64,000 nucleotides of DNA, taken from positions 62,001 through 126,000 of the forward strand of contig NZ_JAAXLJ010000002.1 of NCBI RefSeq assembly GCF_012641075.1. The letters are read 5' to 3'. How positions within the stretch are numbered: position 1 is the stretch's first letter; each line of letters begins with the position of its first letter. This document shows positions 49,564-61,031 of this stretch, piece by piece. The DNA comes from Secundilactobacillus angelensis (GTDB lineage Bacteria > Bacillota > Bacilli > Lactobacillales > Lactobacillaceae). A program made the position numbers and the translations under genes. The notes beneath the pieces were generated by a model that saw nothing but the letters and a program-made list of their open reading frames with translations, made no database searches and had not been told where the DNA came from.

Positions 49564-50586
49564 TTGAACACTATTTCGAGATCAAAGCATCAGTATCAAA
49601 TTATCTTTCTGGCATCCATTAGTCTCATTTTACTGGCACTTATTTCGCTTTGTTTTGGTAACTACCAAATTTCAATCAACCATTTGTATAATGCAATCAT
49701 TGGTCAGATCAGTCAACGGACGCTAGTGAGCCCAATCGAATCAAACATCATTTTTAGTTTGCGACTGCCCCGTATGCTGGCTGCTATTGGTATTGGCGCA
49801 GCATTGGCAATTTCGGGAACGGCATATCAAAGTATTTTTCAAAATCCGCTAGTTTCGCCAGACCTACTCGGTGTCTCGAACGGTGCTGCCGTTGGCGCTG
49901 CACTAGCAATTTTACTCAATTTACATAGTTTTGGTACTCAGGTGCTCGCACTGATTTTTGGGCTAATTGCAGTCATGTTAAGTGTCACGATTCCCCGAAT
50001 GATGGGCCGTTCAACCAATCTGACATTGGTCTTGGCTGGTGTGGTCGTGAGTGGCTTGATGCAGGCCATCCTCGGATTGATGAAGTACTTAGCTGACCCT
50101 GATTCACAACTGCAAAGTATCGTTTACTGGCAGTTAGGCAGCTTGGCTAAAGTCACCGTGGGTAATCTGGTATCGGTACTGCCAATGTTGCTCGTAGGAA
50201 TGGTAATTCTATTAGTCATGCGCTGGCGACTAACGGTGCTTGGGCTGGGTGATGCTGTCGCTCAGACTATGGGGATTAACGTTGCTCGAGAACGGCGCTT
50301 AGTTGTTTTATGTGCAACTTTATTAACCGCTGCCTCCGTCTGTCTCAGTGGCCCGATTGGGTGGATTGGACTAGTGGTACCGCACATGGCACGCATGGTC
50401 ATTGGACCTAACACGCGGTACTCTCTACCACTCTCAGGACTAATTGGTGCCATCTTTTTGTTGTTAGTCGACACCTTAGCCAGAACCCTCTCAGCGGGTG
50501 AAATTCCACTCAGCATTTTAACAGTCTTCATCGGCACACCAATCTTCATTTATATTTTGGCAACTAAGAAGGTGACTTTACGATGA
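49564..50586 (+). CDS. FecCD-family metal ABC transporter permease
   Basis: A 340-residue polytopic permease of the FecCD/BtuC family, with about ten hydrophobic helices. Family hallmarks are SLRLPRMLAAIGIGAALAIS, GTAYQSIFQNPLVSPDLLGVSNGA, and the cytoplasmic GPIGWIGLVVPHMAR coupling segment. Relatives import ferric siderophores, heme, cobalamin or, in the MolB branch, molybdate. The start is uncertain: TTG at 49564 sits directly on GGGAG, and an ATT nine bases later would be better spaced. It overlaps the ATPase gene by 4 bases. No binding-protein gene is adjacent. Confidence 0.88.
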   Translation: MNTISRSKHQYQIIFLASISLILLALISLCFGNYQISINHLYNAIIGQISQRTLVSPIESNIIFSLRLPRMLAAIGIGAALAISGTAYQSIFQNPLVSPDLLGVSNGAAVGAALAILLNLHSFGTQVLALIFGLIAVMLSVTIPRMMGRSTNLTLVLAGVVVSGLMQAILGLMKYLADPDSQLQSIVYWQLGSLAKVTVGNLVSVLPMLLVGMVILLVMRWRLTVLGLGDAVAQTMGINVARERRLVVLCATLLTAASVCLSGPIGWIGLVVPHMARMVIGPNTRYSLPLSGLIGAIFLLLVDTLARTLSAGEIPLSILTVFIGTPIFIYILATKKVTLR

Positions 50587-51356
50587 ATTTACTGAAAATT
50601 AATCAGCTAAGTTTCCACTATCCTGATCAACCAAATCTTTTTAACCATCTTAGCTGTAGTCTACAAGAAGGCGAGATTCTAACAATTCTTGGCCCTAATG
50701 GAATCGGTAAGTCAACTTTACTAAAATGCCTGATGGGCTTATTGAAGCCTACTGCTGGCAGTGTCACCGTTAATGATCAACCACTATCTAAGCTGTCACC
50801 TCGACAGTTAGCACAATGGATTGCCTACGTTCCACAACACGTGCCCGACCCTGGTAGTCTCACGGTTAGTGATTATTTAGTCACTGGTCGTACACCCTAT
50901 CTGGAATTTACACAAACACCAGGTGATAGCGATTATGAGTTAGTCCAGGATGCGCTTGCCAAACTTAGTTTAACCGCGCTGAAGGATCAGGAAGTTAACA
51001 CCTTAAGCGGCGGGCAATTTCAGATGGTCACTATTGCTAAAGCCTTAGTTCAAAGTCCAAAACTGATCATTTTAGACGAACCAACCGCCGCTCTTGACTT
51101 TGGTCGACAAAAACAAGTCATTGAACTGATTCAGTCGCTGGCAAAGCACCACTTTGCCGTGCTGCACACCACACACAATCCCAATCACGCGTTCATGTTG
51201 GGTCACCAAGTTGGTTTATTTTCACCGGATGGCCACTTTGAATCAGGTGAAGCTGATCAACTGTTGACAGAAGAGCGGCTGAAACAGACGTATGGGACCG
51301 ATTTAAAGCTGATCTATGAAGCTGAGTTGGGACGTTATGTTTGCGAACTGGTTTGA
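50583..51356 (+). CDS. ABC transporter ATP-binding protein (FecE type)
   Basis: A 257-residue ATPase. Walker A is LGPNGIGKSTLLK, the Q-loop near WIAYVPQHV, the signature is LSGGQFQMV, Walker B is LIILDEPTAALD, and a His switch follows (HTTHNPNH). It pairs with the FecCD permease and overlaps it by ATGA. A C-terminal segment of about 40 residues is typical of FecE-like subunits. The substrate is not clear: iron chelate or molybdate/tungstate are both consistent with the nearby genes. Confidence 0.92.
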   Translation: MNLLKINQLSFHYPDQPNLFNHLSCSLQEGEILTILGPNGIGKSTLLKCLMGLLKPTAGSVTVNDQPLSKLSPRQLAQWIAYVPQHVPDPGSLTVSDYLVTGRTPYLEFTQTPGDSDYELVQDALAKLSLTALKDQEVNTLSGGQFQMVTIAKALVQSPKLIILDEPTAALDFGRQKQVIELIQSLAKHHFAVLHTTHNPNHAFMLGHQVGLFSPDGHFESGEADQLLTEERLKQTYGTDLKLIYEAELGRYVCELV

Positions 51357-51359
51357 AAG

Positions 51360-51378
51360 AGCTCCCACCAGAAACCCA
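51360..51378 (+). repeat. Copy 1 of a 19-bp direct repeat (terminator arm)
   Basis: AGCTCCCACCAGAAACCCA, identical to bases 51445-51463. It begins 4 bases after the ATPase stop codon. It can pair with the complementary arm at 51470-51488 as an alternative to the local hairpin. Confidence 0.85.
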
Positions 51379-51443
51379 GGGTCGGGACTGTTCACTTTTA
51401 TATTGCCTAATCGGGCTACAGAAGGCAGTGACCTGCATACAAC

Positions 51444-51488
51444 AAGCTCCCACCAGAAACCCAAGTTCAGGGTTTCCAGTGGGAGCTT
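51444..51488. terminator. Terminator between the ABC ATPase and sufB genes
   Basis: AAGCTCCCAC, one mismatch, AGAAACCC pairs with GGGTTTC, mismatch, GTGGGAGCTT around a seven-base loop. It lies between two convergent genes; U runs are weak on both sides. Confidence 0.7.
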
Positions 51489-51529
51489 ATTGTATTACGG
51501 TCGCTTAGCGCCTTCCTTGCGCACCTTGC

Positions 51530-52954
51530 TTATCCAATTGACCCCTCCATCTCAAAACTAATCAACCGGTTCAACTCAACCGCATATTCCATTGGTAACT
51601 GCTTCGTAAATGGTTCCACGAAGCCCATAATAATCATTTCCGTCGCCTTTGATTCCGAGATTCCTCGCGACATCAGATAATACAACTGCTCCTCTGAAAT
51701 CTTGGAAACTTTGGCTTCATGTTCCATGGCGACGTTGCCATTATAAATCTCGTTGTACGGAATTGTATTTGACGATGACTGATCATCCATGATGATCGTG
51801 TCACATTCAACGTGGGCCTTTGAACCATCCGATTTCTTCGTAAACCGAACCGTCCCACGATAATCGGTAGCGCCACCCGTCTTTGCAATTGACTTTGAAA
51901 CAATTGAACTCGACGTATTAGGTGCGTTATGAATCATCCGAGCACCCGAATCTTGATGAATACCGTTCGAGGCAACAGCGATGGATAACATCGTCCCACG
52001 GGCATTTTCACCATCCAAATAAACACTAGGATACTTCATGGTAACCTTGGAGCCTAAGTTGCCATCAACCCACTCCATCGTGGCATTTTCTTGTGCAGCA
52101 GCCCGCTTGGTTTCCAAACTATACACGTTATTAGACCAGTTTTGAATGGTGGTGTAACGGCAATAAGCATCCTTTTCAACGTTAACTTCCACTACCGCCG
52201 CGTGCAGGCTGTCTGATGAATAGTTTGGTGCCGTACAGCCTTCCACGTAGTCGACCCGGGCACCCTCATCCACAATAATCAAAGTCCGTTCGAACTGACC
52301 GGAGTTTTCGGCGTTCAACCGGAAATATGACTGAATTGGGGTCTTTGTTTGAACACCCTTTGGCACGTAAATAAATGACCCGCCGGACCAAACAGCGCCG
52401 TTTAAAGCGGCAAATTTATTATCCGTTGGCTTAACCAACTTACCAAACCACTTCTTGAAGAGTTCGGGATATTCACGTAGCGCAGTATCCGTATCGGTGA
52501 AAATAATCCCCAACTTTTCGAAGTCGTTGCGCATGTTGTGGTAGACCACTTCGGATTCATACTGGGCTGATGACCCAGCCAGATAACTTCGTTCCGCTTC
52601 CGGAACACCCAACCGGTCAAAAGTTTTTTTCAAGTCTTCTGGGACGTCATTCCAATCCCGGTATTTTTTATCGGTCATTTTTTGGTAATACAACATATTC
52701 TTTAAATCAAGGTCACTCAAATCTGGACCATAATCCGGCATGGGTAACTTTTTATAAGCTTCATAAGACTTCAGCCGATAATCCAGCATCCACTTTGGTT
52801 CCTTTTTTTCTGCTGAAATTTGACGAACCGTTTCTTCTGTCAGACCCCGACCAGTTGAATAGGCTGGTTGGATATCATCATGAAAACCATATTCATAATC
52901 TCGATCGTCAGCAACAATGTCTGGGACGCCTTGTGCGCCAGTTCCTTCTGCCAT
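51530..52954 (-). CDS. sufB: Fe-S cluster assembly scaffold SufB
   Basis: A 474-residue SufB of normal length. It forms the SufBCD scaffold on which Fe-S clusters are built. The beta-helix core contains [19 protein letters not shown] and [15 protein letters not shown], which holds a likely persulfide-accepting Cys; [15 protein letters not shown] and the C-terminal [18 protein letters not shown] follow. GGAGG lies before the ATG. It is last in the sufC-D-S-U-B operon, 3 bases after sufU. Confidence 0.97.
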   Translation of the reverse strand: MAEGTGAQGVPDIVADDRDYEYGFHDDIQPAYSTGRGLTEETVRQISAEKKEPKWMLDYRLKSYEAYKKLPMPDYGPDLSDLDLKNMLYYQKMTDKKYRDWNDVPEDLKKTFDRLGVPEAERSYLAGSSAQYESEVVYHNMRNDFEKLGIIFTDTDTALREYPELFKKWFGKLVKPTDNKFAALNGAVWSGGSFIYVPKGVQTKTPIQSYFRLNAENSGQFERTLIIVDEGARVDYVEGCTAPNYSSDSLHAAVVEVNVEKDAYCRYTTIQNWSNNVYSLETKRAAAQENATMEWVDGNLGSKVTMKYPSVYLDGENARGTMLSIAVASNGIHQDSGARMIHNAPNTSSSIVSKSIAKTGGATDYRGTVRFTKKSDGSKAHVECDTIIMDDQSSSNTIPYNEIYNGNVAMEHEAKVSKISEEQLYYLMSRGISESKATEMIIMGFVEPFTKQLPMEYAVELNRLISFEMEGSIG

Positions 52955-52957
52955 TTG

Positions 52958-55941
<2,984 letters not shown>

Positions 55942-55953
55942 AACGACCCCTCC

Positions 55954-56748
55954 TTAACGATTATCATCAACTAAGCTAACATCCAGCCCTAATTCGTCAC
56001 GTAAGCCAGCATAGCCTTCGTTTTCCAACTTCTTTGCAAGGTCTGCGTCCCCGCTTTTAACGATTCGGCCATCCATCATAACGTGAACAACGTCTGGCAC
56101 GATGTAGTTCAACAGTCGTTGATAGTGAGTGATGATCAATGAGCCAAAGTTGTCGCCACGCATTGAGTTGACACCCTTTGAAACCACTTGTAAAGCATCG
56201 ATATCCAAGCCAGAATCAATTTCATCCAGCAAGGCAAAAGACGGCTTGATCATGAGTAGTTGCAAAATTTCGTTACGCTTTTTCTCACCACCGGAGAAAC
56301 CTTCATTTAGATAACGCTCAGTCATTTCTTCGCTCATATCCAGAAGTGCTAAATTCTTATCAAGCTCCTTTAAGAAATCCATGACTGAAATTTGATCATC
56401 TTCTGGGCGACGTGCATTGATTGCCGCACGCAGGAATTCAGCGTTGGTGACTCCTTGAATTTCAGCGGGATACTGCATGGCTAAAAATAGGCCCTTACGT
56501 GCACGTTCGTCGACGGGCATGTCCAAAATACTTTCACCATTGAGCAAAATATCACCCTGAGTAACGTGATAGGCACTATTGCCCATAATCGTCTGTGACA
56601 GTGTTGATTTACCGGTCCCATTTGGTCCCATGATGGCGTGAATCTCGCCCGTATTCATGGTGAGGTTTACACCCTTTAAGATTTCTCGGGTCTGTTCTTT
56701 TTCTTCTTTGATCTCAACGTGCAGATCCTTCACTTCAAGTGTCGCCAT
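55954..56748 (-). CDS. sufC: SUF ATPase SufC
   Basis: A 264-residue ABC-type ATPase that drives the SufBCD scaffold. Walker A is IMGPNGTGKSTLSQ, the signature is EGFSGGEKKRNEI, and Walker B is FALLDEIDSGLDIDAL, typical of SufC. The ATG at 56746-56748 follows GGAGG; the frame extends to 56832 without a site. It heads the operon, with a promoter about 100 bases upstream. Confidence 0.96.
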   Translation of the reverse strand: MATLEVKDLHVEIKEEKEQTREILKGVNLTMNTGEIHAIMGPNGTGKSTLSQTIMGNSAYHVTQGDILLNGESILDMPVDERARKGLFLAMQYPAEIQGVTNAEFLRAAINARRPEDDQISVMDFLKELDKNLALLDMSEEMTERYLNEGFSGGEKKRNEILQLLMIKPSFALLDEIDSGLDIDALQVVSKGVNSMRGDNFGSLIITHYQRLLNYIVPDVVHVMMDGRIVKSGDADLAKKLENEGYAGLRDELGLDVSLVDDNR

Positions 56749-56843
56749 ATAAATCATCCTCCATTGATTAGTTATCGCTGGAATATCGTCTTGACTGAAT
56801 TCACCAATTATTCCGACGCGAATATTGTTCATTACATCTCTAG

Positions 56844-56871
56844 ATTATAGTTGTTTTCTCATGCTATTCAA
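56844..56871 (-). promoter_or_regulatory. Promoter of sufCDSUB
   Basis: TTGAAT at 56866-56871 (minus strand), 16 bases, TATAAT at 56844-56849. It yields a leader of about 90 bases. Confidence 0.6.
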
Positions 56872-56960
56872 AGTAGGCATTTCCCTTATACCTAAAAATT
56901 TCATATTATGTGATACTATATGGTAAAAGATATTCTTTGTCGACCATGAATAATTAACTG

Positions 56961-56972
56961 ATATTCGAATAT
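56961..56972. promoter_or_regulatory. ATATTCGAATAT palindrome upstream of feoA
   Basis: A perfect 12-bp palindrome 35 bases before the feoA start (TGATATTCGAATATTA, 14 of 16 symmetric), in the sufC/feoA divergent region. The half-site resembles a metalloregulator box (Fur-like), but it does not match the standard 7-1-7 consensus. Confidence 0.4.
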
Positions 56973-57006
56973 TATTGGGGAAACTTGAAAGGTAGGTTGA
57001 GCCATC

Positions 57007-57213
57007 ATGAATCACTTTATGATTAAGCAGTTTAACGGTCTCGATACTGCCACTTTGCAGCGACTGCACAGTTTGGGCTTGCAAGTGGGCAGCGATGTAC
57101 AGGCTGTGCGCTTTTATCCATTTCATGGACCAGTCATCATTCAAGTAGATCACCAAAGAATTGGTATTCGATATCAGGTATTCAAACTGCTGACGGGAGG
57201 CGATCCATCGTGA
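57007..57213 (+). CDS. feoA: FeoA-type ferrous iron transport protein
   Basis: A 68-residue SH3-like FeoA. The order of strands (LQRLHSLGLQVGSDVQAVRF) and the C-terminal RIGIRYQVFKLLTGG match FeoA. It interacts with FeoB to support ferrous iron import. AAGGTAGG lies upstream of the ATG. It overlaps the GTG of feoB by 4 bases. Confidence 0.88.
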   Translation: MNHFMIKQFNGLDTATLQRLHSLGLQVGSDVQAVRFYPFHGPVIIQVDHQRIGIRYQVFKLLTGGDPS

Positions 57214-59204
57214 CAACCGTTGCCCTACTTGGTAATCCGAATACTGGTAAAACCACTCTTTTCAATGAGTTGACCGATAAATACGCCTACGTTGGTAACT
57301 GGACTGGTGTGACCGTTGAAAAAAAGGTCGGTCAAATTCGTCATTCTCATACTGAAGTGATTGATTTACCAGGGGTTTATTCCCTAAATCCGATTACTAA
57401 AGATGAATCGGTGGTGACCAATTATTTGTTGGGAAACTCGCCGGATTTAATTTTAAACGTAACAAATGCCAGTCAACTAAAGCGCAATTTATTATTGTCT
57501 GTGGAAGTCCTAGAATTAGGCGTTCCAGTCATTATCACCCTGAATATGATTGATGATTTAAAGCGTAGCGGTCATTACTACAACTTGGACACGCTATCAA
57601 GCAAATTAGGCTGCCCCGTTCGCACCACTAATGCCCGAAATAAAGAGGGCTTGACTGAACTCAGAGCGGATTTAGTTTGCGAGCAAAGTGAAATAAAACC
57701 CAATTCACCGTTAAAACTCAATTATCCGATGATGGTGAATCAGGCCATTCGTCAGGCAGCCGATTCATTAACAAAAGATTATAAAATTGACGCTAAGTTT
57801 GCTCACTGGATTGCAATTCAATACATTAATCATAATAAAGTGGTCCGAAAATACGCGACAATCCATCAACTCAAACCACTATTATCTCAGAAAGCCTATT
57901 ACGATGCCCAAAAGTTTGAAGACCAAATCTTTGAAACTCGGCTCTCTTTCATTGAAAATACTTTAACGACTGCAACGGAACAGCTGCAATCAACGAAACA
58001 CGTTGCGCTGACTTCCAAAATCGATAAAGTGGTCACTCATCCGATCCTTGGTCTTCCCATCTTTGTGGGGATCTTTTACTTGATGTTCAAGCTTTCCTTC
58101 GACTGGATCGGGACACCATTATCAGGCTACCTTGATGGCTTTTTATCGGGTCCCGTTTCCACCTGGGCCAACCAGTTTTTAACACAAGTTGGGGCACTGC
58201 CCATGCTTCGCTCATTGATCGTCAATGGCCTGATTGCTGGTGTTGGTGGCGTTCTAGTTTTTATCCCTCAAATTTTTGTCTTGTTTGCATGTATCACCAT
58301 TTTGGAAGATTCCGGCTACATGTCTCGAGCGGCCTTAGTCACCGACCGGATCATGGAGATGATCGGTCTGAATGGGAAGGCTTTTATCCCGTTGATCATC
58401 GGTTTTGGTTGCAACGTCACTGGTATTATGGCGGCTCGAACGATTGAACAGCCTAAAGAACGCTTGATTACCACCCTCATTTCACCCTTCATGAGCTGTT
58501 CGGCTCGGTTACCGATTTACAGTTTGTTTGTGGCTGCACTGTTTCCTCGTCATCAGGCGCTAATCGTGCTATCACTTTATTTTCTGGGCATTGTGGTCGC
58601 TTTACTAATGGCCAAGGTCTATCACATTATTTTCCAAGCTGAAGAGCACTCAGTCTTTATTGTCGAATTACCGCAGTACCACATTCCTCGTCTAGACATT
58701 GTTTGGCATGGTACTTGGGATAAGGGTAAGGGCTTTATCAAAAAAGCCGGCACAATTATTTTTGCGGGTACCGTTCTGATTTGGTTGCTCTCTAACTTCG
58801 GTGTCAGCGGCTACGTTACACAAATTGACCAGAGTTTTGCCGCTAATTTGGGTCAAATCTTATTACCGATTTTTAAGCCGATGGGTATTTCAACTTGGCA
58901 ACCAATTAGTGCGCTGTTGACTGGGGTTTTAGCTAAAGAAGTGATCAGTTCCAGCATGATGGTTCTATTCCACACGAGTAATCAAGGTGCCTTAATTGCC
59001 ATGATTGGCGGCAGCTTTACCACCCTTTCTGCATATGCTTTGCTGGTCTTTATCTTGCTATATATCCCATGTTTCGCTACAATTGGGACAATTAAATCCG
59101 AGACCGGCTCAGCTAAATGGGCGGCATATTCCGTCGTGTCAGGCTTAGTCATTAGTTATACGTTAGCTTTCTTGATTTTTCAGATTGGTTCACTGTTAAT
59201 GTGA
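57210..59204 (+). CDS. feoB: Ferrous iron transporter FeoB
   Basis: A 664-residue G-protein-coupled Fe(II) transporter. The N-terminal G domain has GNPNTGKTTLFN, DLPGVYSL and the NMIDDL base-recognition motif, followed by a helical switch-like region. The membrane core (about 270-660) contains two inverted gate repeats, FGCNVTGIMAARTIE and LTGVLAKEVISSSMM. The start is GTG with GGGAGG upstream. It is in the feoA-feoB-associated peptide unit. Confidence 0.96.
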   Translation: MTTVALLGNPNTGKTTLFNELTDKYAYVGNWTGVTVEKKVGQIRHSHTEVIDLPGVYSLNPITKDESVVTNYLLGNSPDLILNVTNASQLKRNLLLSVEVLELGVPVIITLNMIDDLKRSGHYYNLDTLSSKLGCPVRTTNARNKEGLTELRADLVCEQSEIKPNSPLKLNYPMMVNQAIRQAADSLTKDYKIDAKFAHWIAIQYINHNKVVRKYATIHQLKPLLSQKAYYDAQKFEDQIFETRLSFIENTLTTATEQLQSTKHVALTSKIDKVVTHPILGLPIFVGIFYLMFKLSFDWIGTPLSGYLDGFLSGPVSTWANQFLTQVGALPMLRSLIVNGLIAGVGGVLVFIPQIFVLFACITILEDSGYMSRAALVTDRIMEMIGLNGKAFIPLIIGFGCNVTGIMAARTIEQPKERLITTLISPFMSCSARLPIYSLFVAALFPRHQALIVLSLYFLGIVVALLMAKVYHIIFQAEEHSVFIVELPQYHIPRLDIVWHGTWDKGKGFIKKAGTIIFAGTVLIWLLSNFGVSGYVTQIDQSFAANLGQILLPIFKPMGISTWQPISALLTGVLAKEVISSSMMVLFHTSNQGALIAMIGGSFTTLSAYALLVFILLYIPCFATIGTIKSETGSAKWAAYSVVSGLVISYTLAFLIFQIGSLLM

Positions 59205-59220
59205 AAAGAGGTCATGAGCA

Positions 59221-59385
59221 ATGGGATTACTCATTAATATTTTTGTTTTAGCCCTGATATTCGGTTTTGCAGGCTACCAAATTTACCGTGCTGTAAAGCG
59301 TTCTAAACAAGGTAAGTGTGCGGCCTGTGATTACGATTGCGAAGCAAAGAAAATGTTAAATCAATCAAAGAAACACCCAGTTTAA
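59221..59385 (+). CDS. FeoB-associated Cys-rich membrane peptide
   Basis: A 54-residue ORF read by eye. It has an N-terminal membrane helix (LLINIFVLALIFGFAGYQIY), a basic stop (RAVKRSKQG), and a cytosolic CxxCxxxC motif (KCAACDYDC), then a Lys-rich end. This matches the small FeoB-associated Cys-rich family seen with feoB in Firmicutes. AGAGG lies 9 bases before the ATG, 16 bases after feoB. It may deliver or sense Fe(II); the role is unproven. Confidence 0.8.
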   Translation: MGLLINIFVLALIFGFAGYQIYRAVKRSKQGKCAACDYDCEAKKMLNQSKKHPV

Positions 59386-59390
59386 ACTGA

Positions 59391-59432
59391 AAAGAGCCCT
59401 GAACCTTCGCCATAGCGTTCAAGGCCCTCTTT
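59391..59432 (+). terminator. Terminator of the feo operon
   Basis: AAAGAG, a bulge, CCTGAAC pairs with GTTCAAGG and CTCTTT around a loop, ending in T residues. It lies shortly after the Cys-rich peptide stop and before the lipoprotein gene. Confidence 0.65.
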
Positions 59433-59466
59433 GATTAGCATTAACGCTTTAGAAGGAGAACTTTTT

Positions 59467-60531
59467 ATGAAACGTGGAAATTACGTCATAACTGCCTTAA
59501 TTGGCTTGCTGTCAGTCACCCTAATTGCCTCAGGCTGCAGCAATTCCCACCAGTCTGCAAGATCCACAGCCAAACCGGCAACCAGGACAGTCACGGACAT
59601 GAGTGGTACCAAGGTTACGATTCCAAAGAAGGTCAATCGAGTCGCTGATCTTTGGCACGCCAACAACCAAACCGTCATGCTTTTAGGTGGTCAAAATAAA
59701 CTAGTGGCAACTACGCAAATGATTAAAAAACAGCCGTGGTTCAACACCATCTATCCCAGTATTAAACAGGTTAAAGCGCCCTTTTCTGGTGATACCATGC
59801 AGGTTGAGTCCTTGTTGAAAGTCAAGCCGGACGTGGTTATCTCCGCAGATCCTGGTCAAATCAAGCAAGCACGCAACGCTAAAGTTCCCGTGGTTAATGC
59901 GATGTATCAAAACTTTGACGGTTTACGCCGATCAGTCAACTTAACGGCAAATGTTCTGGGTGGCAATGCTCCCGCCGTAGCCAAGACTTATCAAAAGGAA
60001 CTTAGCGCCAACTTAGACCAAGTTAAAACCCAGCTCAACGGCGTATCGTCACGACCAAGCGTGCTGCATATCGTTAACGACACTAATTTAAACGTTGTTG
60101 ACGGTAGACAAACCATTGTTGATGAATGGATCAAAGCCGCCGGTGGACAAAACGCTCTTTCTCAGAAGGGAAATATGATTTCCGTCACGACTGAAAAACT
60201 AGCTAAGTCAAATCCAGATATCATCATCGTCGGCAATACTACTTCAAAGGAAGCGTTGAAAGCACTACAAAAAGATCCCGTATTAAGCAAACTTTCCGCC
60301 GTTAAAAAAGGCCGGGTATACGGCAATCCACAGGGCACTTTTCCGTGGGACCGGTACAGTGCAGAAGAAGCGCTGCAAGTACTCTGGGCAGCTCAAAAAT
60401 TACACCCGGCACAATTTAAGCATCTCAACATGACCAAAAAGACACAGGCATTTTATCAAAAATACTATCACTATCAATTAACAGCTAAACAAGCCAATTT
60501 AATTTTGACAGGATCAACGGCAACTCAGTAA
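59467..60531 (+). CDS. Lipoprotein metal-binding protein of an ABC importer (FecB/BtuF-like)
   Basis: A 354-residue substrate-binding protein. A lipobox (LIASGC, Cys at residue 24) follows a typical signal helix, then a short Ser/Gln/Thr linker and TVTDMSGTKVTIPKKVNRV, the canonical start of class III binding proteins. KPDVVISAD and the C-terminal DRYSAEEALQVLWAAQKLHP fit this family. It is anchored outside the membrane. The permease and ATPase at 49564-51356 lack a binding protein, so this is probably their partner, split by the suf and feo genes. AAGGAG precedes the ATG. Confidence 0.85.
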   Translation: MKRGNYVITALIGLLSVTLIASGCSNSHQSARSTAKPATRTVTDMSGTKVTIPKKVNRVADLWHANNQTVMLLGGQNKLVATTQMIKKQPWFNTIYPSIKQVKAPFSGDTMQVESLLKVKPDVVISADPGQIKQARNAKVPVVNAMYQNFDGLRRSVNLTANVLGGNAPAVAKTYQKELSANLDQVKTQLNGVSSRPSVLHIVNDTNLNVVDGRQTIVDEWIKAAGGQNALSQKGNMISVTTEKLAKSNPDIIIVGNTTSKEALKALQKDPVLSKLSAVKKGRVYGNPQGTFPWDRYSAEEALQVLWAAQKLHPAQFKHLNMTKKTQAFYQKYYHYQLTAKQANLILTGSTATQ

Positions 60532-60533
60532 AA

Positions 60534-60577
60534 AAGAGCGGCAACTATCAAGTGTTTCAGAGATAGTTACCGCTCTT
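60534..60577. terminator. Terminator after the lipoprotein gene
   Basis: AAGAGCGG, one mismatch, AACTATC pairs with GATAGTT, mismatch, CCGCTCTT around a 12-base loop. It lies between convergent genes. Confidence 0.85.
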
Positions 60578-60586
60578 ATTTTACTT

Positions 60587-61018
60587 TCAAACTTGTTTCC
60601 ACAAATTTTCATCAAAGTGTCCAAGTCCATTGGCTGCTAGTGTTTTGAAATAAGCCAATAATTCAATCGCCCCACTCTTACTAATTGAAGCAATGGCGTT
60701 CAGTCCCGTTCCGGTCGGTACCACGTTACTCATGTGGGTGATTTCATTCCCATTAACAATCTCAACTTGTGCACAAGTGATCGTCCATCTATCCAACACG
60801 TTGGGTGCAAATATCAAAAAAATATTATAATCATCCGATAAATAGCCTGGCATCGCCCAAGCGACGTCATCGAATGGCTCTGGATTGAGGTTTCCCTGCA
60901 TGGCAAACGCGTCAATATTGTCTTGGGTAGGAACTTTATCCAGCACAAACAACGTGTTCTCAAATGCTGACGTCCCCATCTTAGCTTCTGGACCACTAAG
61001 CGGTTCTTGATTCATCAT
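60587..61018 (-). CDS. Unknown protein, paralog of 34133-34543
   Basis: A 143-residue acidic soluble protein with no named family. It shares with the product of 34133-34543 an N-terminal TxxF, a DDYNIFLIF strand, a W-I strand, EITHM followed by PTGTGLN, and a final LLAYFKTLAANGLG helix. GGAGG lies 8 bases before the ATG. It lies 13 bases after the 61032-61997 gene as second gene of an operon. No signal sequence, membrane segment or catalytic motif is seen. Confidence 0.75.
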   Translation of the reverse strand: MMNQEPLSGPEAKMGTSAFENTLFVLDKVPTQDNIDAFAMQGNLNPEPFDDVAWAMPGYLSDDYNIFLIFAPNVLDRWTITCAQVEIVNGNEITHMSNVVPTGTGLNAIASISKSGAIELLAYFKTLAANGLGHFDENLWKQV

Positions 61019-61031
61019 GTTTGTTCACCTC

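Noticed and set aside
56845-57216. 123-codon minus-strand open frame over the feoA region
   Set aside because: It lies opposite feoA and the sufC promoter region, lacks a ribosome binding site and resembles no protein; feoA on the plus strand is clear.
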